Origin: Streptomyces paradoxus | GTDB lineage: Bacteria; Actinomycetota; Actinomycetes; Streptomycetales; Streptomycetaceae | Direction of reading: 5' to 3' | NCBI RefSeq assembly: GCF_014202475.1 | Contig: NZ_JACHGV010000006.1 | Span: 1 to 64,000, forward strand | Length of the DNA stretch: 64,000 nucleotides | Shown here: in pieces, positions 18,301-25,729 of the stretch | Position numbering within the stretch: position 1 is the first letter of the stretch | Layout of the letters: every line of letters begins with the position of its first letter | Made by a program: the position numbers and the translations under genes | The notes under the pieces: model-generated | Seen by the model: only the letters and a program-made list of their open reading frames with translations | The model's database searches: none | Told to the model about the DNA's origin: nothing

Positions 18301-19009
18301 GGCCGCCGTTGGACTGCATGAACATCAGCCGGACGCCTTCGAGCTCGTCGGCGACCTGCCGGACGTAGCGGCGCAGCACGGGCGAGAGGTAGGCGTCGAC
18401 GACGGCGGTGTCGCCACGGGGTACGAGCTTCATCAGGGGGCTGGCCTCGCTGGAGAGCGAGATCTGCGGAAAGCCGATACGGGCGGCGACTTCCCCGACG
18501 GCCTGCTCGTGGGCCGGGTGGAGGTGGCTGTGCATGCAGACCACCGCGACGGCGCGGATCCCGTCGTCGTACGCCTCCCGCAGCGGCCCGGCGAGGGCCT
18601 CCGGGTCGGGGGCGCGCAGGACGGTGCCGTCGGCGGCGATGCGCTCGTCGACCTCGACGACCCGTTCGTACAGCAGCTCGGGCAGGTCGATGCGGCGGGC
18701 GAAGATGCTGGGGCGGTTCTGGTAGGCGATGCGCAGGGCGTCGCGGAAGCCGCGGGTGATGAGCAGCAGGGTGCGCTCGCCCTTGCGCTCCAGGAGGGCG
18801 TTGGTGGCGACGGTGGTCCCCATGCGCACGCTGTCGACGGGGTCGCCGGAGCCTGCCAGCAGGGTACGGACACCCTCGACCGCGGCGTCGGCGTAGCGTG
18901 CGGGGCTGTCCGAGAGCAGCTTGTGCGTGAGCAGCCGGCCGTCCGGGCGCCGGGCGACGACGTCGGTGAAGGTGCCGCCCCGGTCCACCCAGAACTGCCA
19001 GCCAGTCAC
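15323..19009 (-). CDS. fused 5-oxoprolinase/hydantoinase (HyuA-HyuB type), inside the conservon
   Basis: ATP-dependent lactam hydrolase, expected to open 5-oxo-L-proline to glutamate or a related cyclic amide. Residues 1-690 are the HyuA half with the ATP-site motifs VDRGGTFTDVVAR and GFDMGGTSTDVSHFAG; residues about 705-1210 are the HyuB half (GNLVANAPHIPVHLGSMG, VETSQAVTGALY). The 1228-residue length matches single-chain OPLAH-type enzymes rather than split HyuA/HyuB. It begins with GTG at 19009, 24 bp after cvnC, and its last 20 bp overlap cvnD, so it is embedded in and probably translationally coupled with the conservon. A separate PxpABC system lies at 36-38 kb. Substrate could also be a hydantoin. 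Confidence 0.93.
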   Translation of the reverse strand: MTGWQFWVDRGGTFTDVVARRPDGRLLTHKLLSDSPARYADAAVEGVRTLLAGSGDPVDSVRMGTTVATNALLERKGERTLLLITRGFRDALRIAYQNRPSIFARRIDLPELLYERVVEVDERIAADGTVLRAPDPEALAGPLREAYDDGIRAVAVVCMHSHLHPAHEQAVGEVAARIGFPQISLSSEASPLMKLVPRGDTAVVDAYLSPVLRRYVRQVADELEGVRLMFMQSNGGLTEAGQFRGKDAILSGPAGGIVGMARMSQLAGFDRVIGFDMGGTSTDVSHFAGAYERVFTSQIAGVRLRAPMLDIHTVAAGGGSVLHFDGSRYRVGPDSAGADPGPACYRGGGPLAVTDANVMLGRIQPAHFPKVFGPDGDQPLDETLVRDRFTALAREIGEQTGDDRTPEQVAEGYLQIAVANIASAVKRISVQKGHDVTRYALTTFGGAGGQHACMVADSLGIRTVLVPPMAGVLSALGIGLADTTAMREQSVEAPLAPDSMPGVLKTAEDLEAAARAELLAEDVPEEHIEVTRRAELRYDGTDTTLTVELTEPGAMRRAFEDRHRATYSFTLDRPIVVEALSVEATGITEPPDLSALAPHAATPDGSPGRGSAAPGTVRLHTGGAWRDVPLHRREDLPPGDTVTGPAIITEAGSTTVVDDGWRAAATHDGHLVMERAAITQSSDLDTKVDPVLLEVFNNLFMSIAEQMGARLESTAQSVNIKERLDFSCALFDPDGNLVANAPHIPVHLGSMGTSVKEVIRRRGPRMRPGDTYAVNDPYHGGTHLPDVTVITPVFDTSPSPDTESDTEGSAGSDPEILFYVASRGHHAEIGGIAPGSMPAGSRTIEEEGVLFDNWLLAENGRFREDETLRLLTDAPHPSRNPKTNLADLRAQIAANHKGVDEVGRMIEDYGLDVVQAYMRHVQDNAEEAVRRVIGALDDGDYAYETDSGAVIRVAVRVDRQDRSATIDFTGTSAQLPTNFNAPFSVVNAAVLYVFRTLVADDIPLNDGCLRPLDIVVPPGCLLAPEPPAAVVAGNVETSQAVTGALYAALGVQAEGSGTMNNVTFGNQRHQYYETVASGSGAGDGFPGAPVVQTHMTNSRLTDPEVLEWRLPVRLEEFAVRRGSGGAGRWHGGDGAVRRIRFLEPMTVSTLSQHRRVPPYGMAGGEPGALGANRVEHADGTVTALGGSDSADLVTGDVLVIETPGGGGYGPPSPDPHQAGEEIDDLRAF

Positions 19010-19033
19010 GTCAGTACCCCGCTTCCGCGCTGC

Positions 19034-19429
19034 TCACAGCGCCCGGAGGCCGTTGATCACGTCGCGCAGAATACTCTCGTCCGGCAGTTCGGCAGGGGGT
19101 ACGGGCCGGTTCACATGGACGAATTCCGCGTCCACGAGATCTCCGACGAGGACACGTACCACCCCGATCGGCAGGTCGAGTTCCGCTGCGAGTTCGGCGA
19201 CCGACTGCGGGATGTCGCGGCACAGTTCGACGATGTCCACATGCTCCGGGGAGAGCATGTGGTCGGCTTCCGGATCGTCCGCGTGCGGCTCCGCGACCAC
19301 GACCGCGATCAGGTCCAGGCGGTGCTGGCCCTGGCTGCTGGTGCGGCCGCGGGTCATGGCGTACGGACGGACGACCGGTCCGGCATCGTCGTCGAACCAG
19401 TGGCTTCTTCCCTGACCGTCAGCGCTCAT
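19034..19429 (-). CDS. cvnC: conservon DUF742 protein CvnC
   Basis: Third protein of the conservon. The 131-residue product has the DUF742 layout: an N-terminal RPYAMTRGRT motif, a central LSPEHVDIVELC segment, and a winged-helix-like SVAELAAELDLPIGVVRVLVGDL region ending in HVNRP. It is predicted cytosolic and acts with CvnB and CvnD at the CvnA receptor. It starts 9 bp after cvnB. Normally cvnD follows directly; here the 5-oxoprolinase gene intervenes. Confidence 0.95.
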   Translation of the reverse strand: MSADGQGRSHWFDDDAGPVVRPYAMTRGRTSSQGQHRLDLIAVVVAEPHADDPEADHMLSPEHVDIVELCRDIPQSVAELAAELDLPIGVVRVLVGDLVDAEFVHVNRPVPPAELPDESILRDVINGLRAL

Positions 19430-19438
19430 GTCATCCCA

Positions 19439-19873
19439 CTACCCGCCTGCGGGCAGATCGGTGCGCGGAGCGGCGGCCAGATGCACGCCCACCCGCTTCA
19501 CGAGGAGCGTCATCTCGTAGGCGACCTGGCCGACGTCGGAGTCGGCGTCCGACAGGACTGCGAGGCAGCTGCCGTCGCCGGCCGCCGTCACGAACAGGAA
19601 GGCGTCGTCGAGCTCGACCACCGTCTGGCGGACGTTGCCGGCCTCGAAATGGCGCCCCACGCCCTTGGCGAGGCTGTGGAACCCGGAGGCGACGGCGGCC
19701 AGGTGCTCGCTGTCCTCCCTGGTCAGGTCCTTGGACACGCCCGTCGGCAAACCGTCGCCGGAGAGCACGAGGGCCTTGCGAATGCTCGCGACACGGTCCA
19801 CCAGGTCGTCGAGGAGCCAGTTCAGCTCCCCCTTGATGGTCGCGGTGTGGCCGGTCGCCTTCGGTGCGGTCAT
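19439..19873 (-). CDS. cvnB: conservon roadblock/LC7 protein CvnB
   Basis: A 144-residue roadblock/LC7-domain protein (ELNWLLDDLVDRVASIRKALVLSGDGLP through VGRHFEAGNVRQTVVEL). In MglA-type systems roadblock proteins regulate the partner GTPase, here CvnD. Its ATG overlaps the cvnA stop codon (ATGA), typical of conservons and indicating translational coupling. No membrane segment. Confidence 0.96.
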   Translation of the reverse strand: MTAPKATGHTATIKGELNWLLDDLVDRVASIRKALVLSGDGLPTGVSKDLTREDSEHLAAVASGFHSLAKGVGRHFEAGNVRQTVVELDDAFLFVTAAGDGSCLAVLSDADSDVGQVAYEMTLLVKRVGVHLAAAPRTDLPAGG

Positions 19874-22800
19874 CGACCGTCCCCCTCTGTCGTTCGTTGT
19901 GGTGCTGCGCCGTTGTGGGCTGAGTCGCCCTCGGCGTTCTCCTCACGGCCACGCTGCCAGCCACGCTGGAGCGATGCCATGCGGCTGCGTACTTCCTCGG
20001 CGTCGCGTTCGACGGGCTCGGCCCTGTCGTCGGTACGCGGCTCCGAGCTCCGCTTGAGCTGCGGGGCCAGGTTGGCCTGGCGGACACGCCGGGGCAGCGG
20101 CGCGGAGCCGGGGCCGGGCGGTGGTGCGGAGCCGGTCGCCCGGGCGCCGGAGCCTGTCTCGCTGCGTGAGGGCGCGCCGGTGGCCTCCGGCGTGCGGCCG
20201 GAGCCGTGGTCCGGCCCGTGCGGGCCGCTCGAGGCGATCTCCGCGCGGCGGGTCCGCAAGGGCAGAGCGGGGGGCTCGGAGCGGCCGCCGGCGGTGCTCC
20301 CGGACGAGACCGGGGATTCCGTGGGGTCCTCGGCGCGGCCGGCCGCGCCGATGCCGCGACGGGCGGGCTCCGTCCCGCGACGGCGCGCCGGAAGCGGCGG
20401 AGGCGCGTCCGGCAGGGCATCCGCCCGCCGGCTGCCGGTCGAGGAGCTCTCGCCGGGTCGCCGGGCCGGAAGGGCGGTCGCGGGGTCGGGTCCCGGCCGG
20501 CCGGCGGTCCGGCCGCCCGTGGGCTCCTCGCCCCGGCGGCGTTGCGGAAGGGCGGAGGTGGAGCCCGACTCCGTTCGGCCGGTGGCCGTGGTGGTCTCCT
20601 CGTCCGTCTTCCCCCGCCGGGGGCGCTGCTCGGTGACCGGACGCCCGTGTGAGCTGACCAGCTTGGGTGTGCTGCGGCGGGGCATCGAGACCGGAGCACT
20701 CAGCTCTTCGCCGCTGTCCGTCCGCTCCGCCGAGCCGCGGGCCTCAGTGCCTTGCCGACGTGGGTCGGCGCGGCGGCCCGCCGTCTCGTCCGGAGCACGG
20801 GTCAGGGAGTGGCGAGGGCGGAACAGACCGCCGTGTTCGCTGTCCTCGTCCTGGATGGCACCGGGGAAGTCCCCGATGGTCTCCAGGTCGACGGGGGCCT
20901 CCAGCTCGACCGGGCCGTCCAGCAGGGAGGCGGGCAGTCCGGTGCGCTGTGCCGGGGCATGGGACAGCGCGGCACGGCGGCTGTCCTGCGGCTCGCTGTC
21001 CGGGGCCAGCTGGGGGCGGTCGAGCCGGAACCCGATGCCGTTGGTGTCCGGGACGTCGTCGGTCAGCAGGGCGTCGGGGATGAAGACCACCGCGGTCGTG
21101 CCGCCGTACGGGGAGGGCTGCAGGGAGACCCGGACGTTCTGGCGCTGGGCGAGTCGGCTGACCACGAACAGGCCGAGCCGGTCGGTGTCGGACAGCTCGA
21201 ACTCCGGCGTCTCGGCGAGCCGGAGATTGGCGTCCAGCAGCGCTTCGGCGGCCATGCCGAGGCCACGGTCGTGGATCTCCAGGGTGAAACCGTTGGCGAC
21301 GCGCTCGCCGAGCACCTGGACGGCGGTGTGCGGCGGGGAGAACACCGTGGCGTTCTCCAGGAGTTCGGCCACCAGATGCGTGAGGTCCGCGACGGCCGGG
21401 CCGCTGATGGCGATGCGCGGAAGGCGGCGGACCTCGATGCGTTCGTAGTCCTCGACCTCGGCGACGGCGGCGCGCACGACGTCCATGAGCTGGACGGGCT
21501 TGCGCCACTGCCGGGAGGGCGCGGCGCCGGAGAGGATCACGAGGCCCTCGGCATGCCGGCGCATGCGGGTGGTCAGGTGGTCGAGGCGGAACAGGTCGGC
21601 GAGTTCCTCGGTGTCCTCGGTCCGGCGCTCCATGGCGTCGAGCAGGGTGAGCTGCTTGTGGAGCAGGACCTGGCTGCGGCGCGCGAGGTTGACGAAGACC
21701 TCGGAGACGCCGGCGCGCAGCTCGGCCTGCTTGACGGCGGCTTCGACGGCGGCGCGCTGCAGGGTGTTGAGGGCCTGGCCGACCTCGCCCATCTCGTTCT
21801 TGTCGTATTCGAGGCGCGGGACCTCGGTCTCGACGTCGACCTGCTCTCCCGCGGAGAGGCGGCGCATGACGCTGGGCAGGCGTACTCCGGACGCCTCATG
21901 GGCCTCCAGGCGCAGCTGCCGCAGATCGCGGATGAGGGTGCGGCCGACGCGTACGGACAGGAAGAGGGAGAGCAGGAGCGCGATCAGGCCGAGTGCGCCG
22001 GCGATGACCGCCTTGGCGATGACGCCTACGGCGACGGGGTGGACGCGGTCCTGGTAGCGGTCGTTGGCCTGGTCGTTGAGGGTGCCGAGCTCGTCGAGCA
22101 CGTTGCCTGCGGCGCTGTCCCAGCTCTTGGCGGAGATACCGCGGGGGGTTCCGGCCCCGGAGGAGACGGCGGCCTCCTCGGCCACGCGCAGGGGGGCGGA
22201 GGAGGCGTTCTTCCAGAAGCTCTGGTAGCGGTCGCGCTCCGCCACGGGCAGCAGCGGCAGGTTGACGTCGTACATCAGGGTGCGCTGGGCCACGAGGTCG
22301 GAGATGTCCCGCTCTTCGGAGTGGGAGATCCTGCCGACGATCAGGGCGGAGCCGAGGAGGGCGTCCTCACGGGAGAGCAGTTCGCGGGCGCGGGCGAGGT
22401 TGACCAGCGCGCGGTACTGCTTGTCCAGTTCGACGTTGTCGACCACGTGCAGATTGGCGAGGAGGACGTAGCAGGGGTCGACGAGCCGGTTGTAGAGGTC
22501 GAGGGCCTGGGCGCGGTTGACGGTGCCGTCCTCGACGCTGCGGCGCAGCGACTCGATGCCGTCGAAGGCGTCCAGGACGGCGGTCAGCCGCTCGTCGGTG
22601 TCCGCGCCCATCGCGTCGCGCACGTCAGGGTTGCGGGCGTTCGCGCGGATGCTGCCGACGGCCTTGTCGGTGGCGGTCCGGCTGCGCCGGAGTGCGGCGA
22701 GCCCGTCGGAGGCACGGGGGTCGGCGAGATGGACGAGGGTCTGGCGGCGCTCCTCCTGGAGGACGCGGACGGTGTCCTCGATGGGGTAGCCGATCTTCTC

Positions 22801-22944
22801 CACCACGGACGACACGTTGAACAGGTCGCCCGCCTCACGCCCCGTGAGCACCGTGGCGAAGGCCCAGATCGCGGTCAGGGACACCAGCGGCACGAGAAGC
22901 AGCGCCACGATCTTCCGGCGGATGGACTTCCCGCGAAAGCGCAT
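19870..22944 (-). CDS. cvnA: conservon sensor histidine kinase-like protein CvnA with NIT domain
   Basis: Membrane receptor of the conservon. The 1024-residue protein has an N-terminal membrane helix (residues 10-32), an extracytoplasmic nitrate/nitrite-sensing-type helical domain, a second membrane helix (about 300-325), a HAMP-like linker, a dimerisation region (LFRLDHLTTRMRRHAEGL), an HATPase domain with N box (HLVAELLENATVF) and G box (HDRGLGMA), and a long low-complexity Pro/Arg/Ser-rich tail of about 330 residues. Start 22944 is chosen for the GGGGGAGG site upstream; an upstream ATG at 22998 adds 18 residues. CvnA proteins often lack phosphotransfer; the LDH triad here contains the candidate His. 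Confidence 0.95.
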   Translation of the reverse strand: MRFRGKSIRRKIVALLLVPLVSLTAIWAFATVLTGREAGDLFNVSSVVEKIGYPIEDTVRVLQEERRQTLVHLADPRASDGLAALRRSRTATDKAVGSIRANARNPDVRDAMGADTDERLTAVLDAFDGIESLRRSVEDGTVNRAQALDLYNRLVDPCYVLLANLHVVDNVELDKQYRALVNLARARELLSREDALLGSALIVGRISHSEERDISDLVAQRTLMYDVNLPLLPVAERDRYQSFWKNASSAPLRVAEEAAVSSGAGTPRGISAKSWDSAAGNVLDELGTLNDQANDRYQDRVHPVAVGVIAKAVIAGALGLIALLLSLFLSVRVGRTLIRDLRQLRLEAHEASGVRLPSVMRRLSAGEQVDVETEVPRLEYDKNEMGEVGQALNTLQRAAVEAAVKQAELRAGVSEVFVNLARRSQVLLHKQLTLLDAMERRTEDTEELADLFRLDHLTTRMRRHAEGLVILSGAAPSRQWRKPVQLMDVVRAAVAEVEDYERIEVRRLPRIAISGPAVADLTHLVAELLENATVFSPPHTAVQVLGERVANGFTLEIHDRGLGMAAEALLDANLRLAETPEFELSDTDRLGLFVVSRLAQRQNVRVSLQPSPYGGTTAVVFIPDALLTDDVPDTNGIGFRLDRPQLAPDSEPQDSRRAALSHAPAQRTGLPASLLDGPVELEAPVDLETIGDFPGAIQDEDSEHGGLFRPRHSLTRAPDETAGRRADPRRQGTEARGSAERTDSGEELSAPVSMPRRSTPKLVSSHGRPVTEQRPRRGKTDEETTTATGRTESGSTSALPQRRRGEEPTGGRTAGRPGPDPATALPARRPGESSSTGSRRADALPDAPPPLPARRRGTEPARRGIGAAGRAEDPTESPVSSGSTAGGRSEPPALPLRTRRAEIASSGPHGPDHGSGRTPEATGAPSRSETGSGARATGSAPPPGPGSAPLPRRVRQANLAPQLKRSSEPRTDDRAEPVERDAEEVRSRMASLQRGWQRGREENAEGDSAHNGAAPQRTTEGDGR

Positions 22945-23360
22945 GGCCTCCCCCAGCTCGGGCCCCCGGCTACCGGGGGTACACATGTGCGTCAACAAAC
23001 GGCGCGAGCCTACTACCGACCCACAGGGAACTCGAAGGCCGGTCCGGAACCTGAACTTCCGCGCCAGCCACGCGGCGTGGCGAGTTGTCCGGGCATTGCG
23101 GGAGTTGTCTCCCCGAAACCGGTGGTCGTGGCGTCGGCCAACCCCTGAACTCCGTCAGGGCGGTTGGCTGAAATTTTTCGATTCCTGGGAATCTTCACGA
23201 GGAGTTGTTCGTCCTTGCTTACGGGAAACGGGGGCGGAATCGGCCACAGGAGCCGCGTCCCGCACCTGGGCGGCGTAAAACAGCGCAAGCCGGGCAGCCA
23301 CTGAGGAGCACGGGTCTTCGGATGCGAGCGAGCGGTCTGCTGGCGGTGGGGAGTGACACG
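22945..23360. other. divergent region between the conservon and a small membrane protein gene
   Basis: About 415 bp without a supported gene. It must carry the conservon promoter (minus strand) and the promoter of the next gene (plus strand). A short perfect inverted repeat, GATTCCTGGGAATC at 23180-23193, next to an A/T run, is the only operator-like element I can point to. Confidence 0.45.
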
Positions 23361-23927
23361 GTGATGGGCACGGCGGAACGGCGCGGTGCGCCCAGGGCGG
23401 GTGGGGCGCGGCTGACGGGGCATCGGGATCCCGAGGCGACCGATCGCGACACCCCCGGGGGCGCAGCGGGCCTCCCGGGACGAGAGACGGAAGGCCTGGC
23501 TCACGAGGTGGGTCGCGGCGCCGGGAAGCAGCAGCGCTACAGGCCCCTGTGGGTCGAGGAACCCGCGCGCCGGCGCCGCTTGCCGGATCCGGTGCGGACT
23601 GCGGCCGTGCGAGCGGTCCTGCTCATCGCCGTGACGCTGCTCCAGGCGATGGTGGCCTTTCTGTGCACGATGGCGGGGTCCTGGCTGGCGTTCCCGATGG
23701 TGATCAGCGGTGTGGTCAGCACGATCGCGGCCACCTGGGGTGCGCTCGACGTATGGGTGACGCGCCAGGTCTGGAACCAGCGCCACGGTGTGGTGTCCGT
23801 GCCGAGCAGCACGGCGCGGGCTCTGCGGCGCGAGCGGCGGCGGACCCGTCGGCAGGAGCGGGCCGCCGAGCGCGCCCGGGGCCGGATACGCCGCCGGAGT
23901 GGTGCCGGGCAGTTGTCCCACTCGTAA
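23361..23927 (+). CDS. hypothetical membrane protein with two predicted helices
   Basis: I do not recognise a family. The 188-residue product has a hydrophilic, Arg/Gly-rich N-terminal half, two close membrane helices (AVLLIAVTLLQAMVAFLCTM and FPMVISGVVSTIAATWGALDVW), and a strongly basic C-terminal tail (RRERRRTRRQERAAERARGR) likely facing the cytosol and possibly touching nucleic acid or phospholipid. GTG 23361 is chosen because GGGGAG ends 7 bp upstream; ATG 23364 is next to it. The longer frame from 23205 lacks protein-like sequence. It stands alone and divergent from cvnA. Confidence 0.7.
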   Translation: MMGTAERRGAPRAGGARLTGHRDPEATDRDTPGGAAGLPGRETEGLAHEVGRGAGKQQRYRPLWVEEPARRRRLPDPVRTAAVRAVLLIAVTLLQAMVAFLCTMAGSWLAFPMVISGVVSTIAATWGALDVWVTRQVWNQRHGVVSVPSSTARALRRERRRTRRQERAAERARGRIRRRSGAGQLSHS

Positions 23928-24163
23928 GACCCGTGAGGACAGGGGGCTAGGCGGGACGAGGGCGACCGGATACGTGAGAGCGGCGTCCGGTCCGAGGCCC
24001 GAGCCGCCGCCTCCTTCTCATGGTGGGACCGGCTTCGCTCCCGGGCTCGCGAGGCTTGCCGGGTATCGCAAGGCGGAGAACCTCTGGCGCAACACCTGCC
24101 TCACCCACCAGGGTTGACGACTGATCCACATCAGTCTGAGGCAACCCATTGAGGAATTCCGCC

Positions 24164-25729
24164 ATGAGAACAACCGCAGAGCCGACCGACCCACACGGCC
24201 GCGACGACGCCGAGCTCACCGAGTTCGGCTACCGGCCCGAGCTCAAACGCACCCTCGGCAACTTCCACACCTTCGCCGCCGGGATCAGCTACATCTCGAT
24301 CCTGACCGGCACCTTCCAGCTGTTCTACTTCGGGTACGGCAGCGGCGGCCCCGCCTACTGGTGGTCGTGGCCGATGGTCTTCGTCGGCCAGTTCATGGTC
24401 GCCCTGTGCTTCGCCGAGCTCGCCGCCCGGTATCCCGTGGCGGGCTCGGTCTACAACTGGTCGAAGAAGATAGGCAATCCGCATCTGGGCTGGCTCGCCG
24501 GCTGGATGATGCTGATCGCCTCGATCGTGTCCATATCGGCCGTCGCGCTGGCGTACCAGCTGACGCTGCCGCAGATCTCGTCGTTCTTCCAGTTCGTGGG
24601 GGACGGCACCGGTACGTACGACGTGGCGACCAACGCGGTCATCCTGGCCGCGGTGCTGATCCTGTTCACGACCCTCGTGAACGCCTTCGGCGTCAAGCTG
24701 ATGGCAAGGATCAACACGGCGGGCGTGTTCATCGAGTTGATCGCCACCGTGGTTCTGATCATCCTCTTCGCGGTCCACATCACGCGCGGTCCGCAGGTCG
24801 TCATGGAGACGCACGGCACCGGCGCGGGGTACGGAAACGGCTATCTGGGCGCCTTCCTGGTGGCTTCGCTGGCCTCGGCGTACGTCATGTACGGCTTCGA
24901 CACCGCCGCCTCGCTCGGCGAGGAGTCCCTGGACCCGACCAGGAACGCGCCGCGCGCGATCATCCGGGCGATCGTGGCGTCGTTCGTGCTCGGCGGCCTG
25001 ATCCTGCTGCTCGCCCTGATGAGCGTGTCCAGCCTCAAGGGCGAGAAGCTGTCCACGGACGGCCTGCAGTACATCGTGCTGGACGTGCTCGGCCCGACGG
25101 CCGGCAAGGCGATGCTGTGGTGCGTGCTGATCGCGGTGACGGTGTGCGCCCTGGCCGTGCACACGGCGGCGGTCCGGCTGGCGTTCGCGATGGCCCGCGA
25201 CAACAACCTGCCGGCGTCCTCGAAGCTGGCCAAGTGCCACCCGCGGTTCCAGACACCGGTCCTGCCGACCGTGATCATCGGGATCCTGGCTCTGGCGATC
25301 CTGGTGGTCAACATCCGACAGCCGCAGATCTTCACGGTGGTCACCAGCATCGGCATCATCATGATCTACCTGGCCTACCTGGGCGTCACGGTGCCGTTGC
25401 TGGTCGCCCGGCTGCGCGGGAAGTGGCAGCCCGCGGGCGAGGGCCGGTTCTCGCTGGGCCGCTGGGGTCTGCCGGTCAACATCCTGGCCGTCCTGTGGGG
25501 CGCCGCCATGACGCTCAACCTGATCTGGCCGCGCGCCGCGGTCTACAACGCCGCGGCTCCCTACCACTGGTACCTGCGCTGGGGCGCGGTACTGTTCGTC
25601 GCCGTCATCGCGGGCGGCGGCTTCGCCTACTACTGGTTCGTCCAGCGGCACCGGACCGGCGTGCTCGCCGAGCACCGCTCGGAGCCCACGGACTCCGCTC
25701 TCCTCGACTCCAGCTCCCCGCGCCCCTAG
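24164..25729 (+). CDS. APC-family amino acid permease
   Basis: Twelve-helix secondary transporter of the amino acid-polyamine-organocation superfamily, close in style to the bacterial UGA4/BAT1-like group that imports GABA, other amino acids or choline-like amines. The first helix region contains GISYISILTGTFQLF, and the consensus SLGEESLDPTRNAPRAI loop is well preserved. Length 521 residues. ATG 24164 follows TGAGGAA at 24150-24156. The stop codon overlaps the stop of the convergent SMC-like gene within CTAG (25726-25729), leaving no space for a terminator. Substrate is unknown. Confidence 0.92.
   Translation: MRTTAEPTDPHGRDDAELTEFGYRPELKRTLGNFHTFAAGISYISILTGTFQLFYFGYGSGGPAYWWSWPMVFVGQFMVALCFAELAARYPVAGSVYNWSKKIGNPHLGWLAGWMMLIASIVSISAVALAYQLTLPQISSFFQFVGDGTGTYDVATNAVILAAVLILFTTLVNAFGVKLMARINTAGVFIELIATVVLIILFAVHITRGPQVVMETHGTGAGYGNGYLGAFLVASLASAYVMYGFDTAASLGEESLDPTRNAPRAIIRAIVASFVLGGLILLLALMSVSSLKGEKLSTDGLQYIVLDVLGPTAGKAMLWCVLIAVTVCALAVHTAAVRLAFAMARDNNLPASSKLAKCHPRFQTPVLPTVIIGILALAILVVNIRQPQIFTVVTSIGIIMIYLAYLGVTVPLLVARLRGKWQPAGEGRFSLGRWGLPVNILAVLWGAAMTLNLIWPRAAVYNAAAPYHWYLRWGAVLFVAVIAGGGFAYYWFVQRHRTGVLAEHRSEPTDSALLDSSSPRP

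Noticed and set aside
16661..21448. 1595-residue plus-strand open frame
   Set aside because: Antisense to the oxoprolinase and conservon genes; composition is low-complexity Gly/Val/Ala/Asp/Arg, a shadow of GC-rich codon bias.
14737..22944. Mobile-element origin of the oxoprolinase insert in the conservon
   Set aside because: No repeats or change in base composition at its borders; the gene overlaps cvnD, pointing to an integrated operon member.
23928..24163. Possible riboswitch before the permease gene
   Set aside because: A GGTCCGAG and a later GGTGGGACC resemble fragments of a guanidine-I motif, and a GAGAG resembles part of a glycine riboswitch, but the remaining conserved blocks of both are missing.
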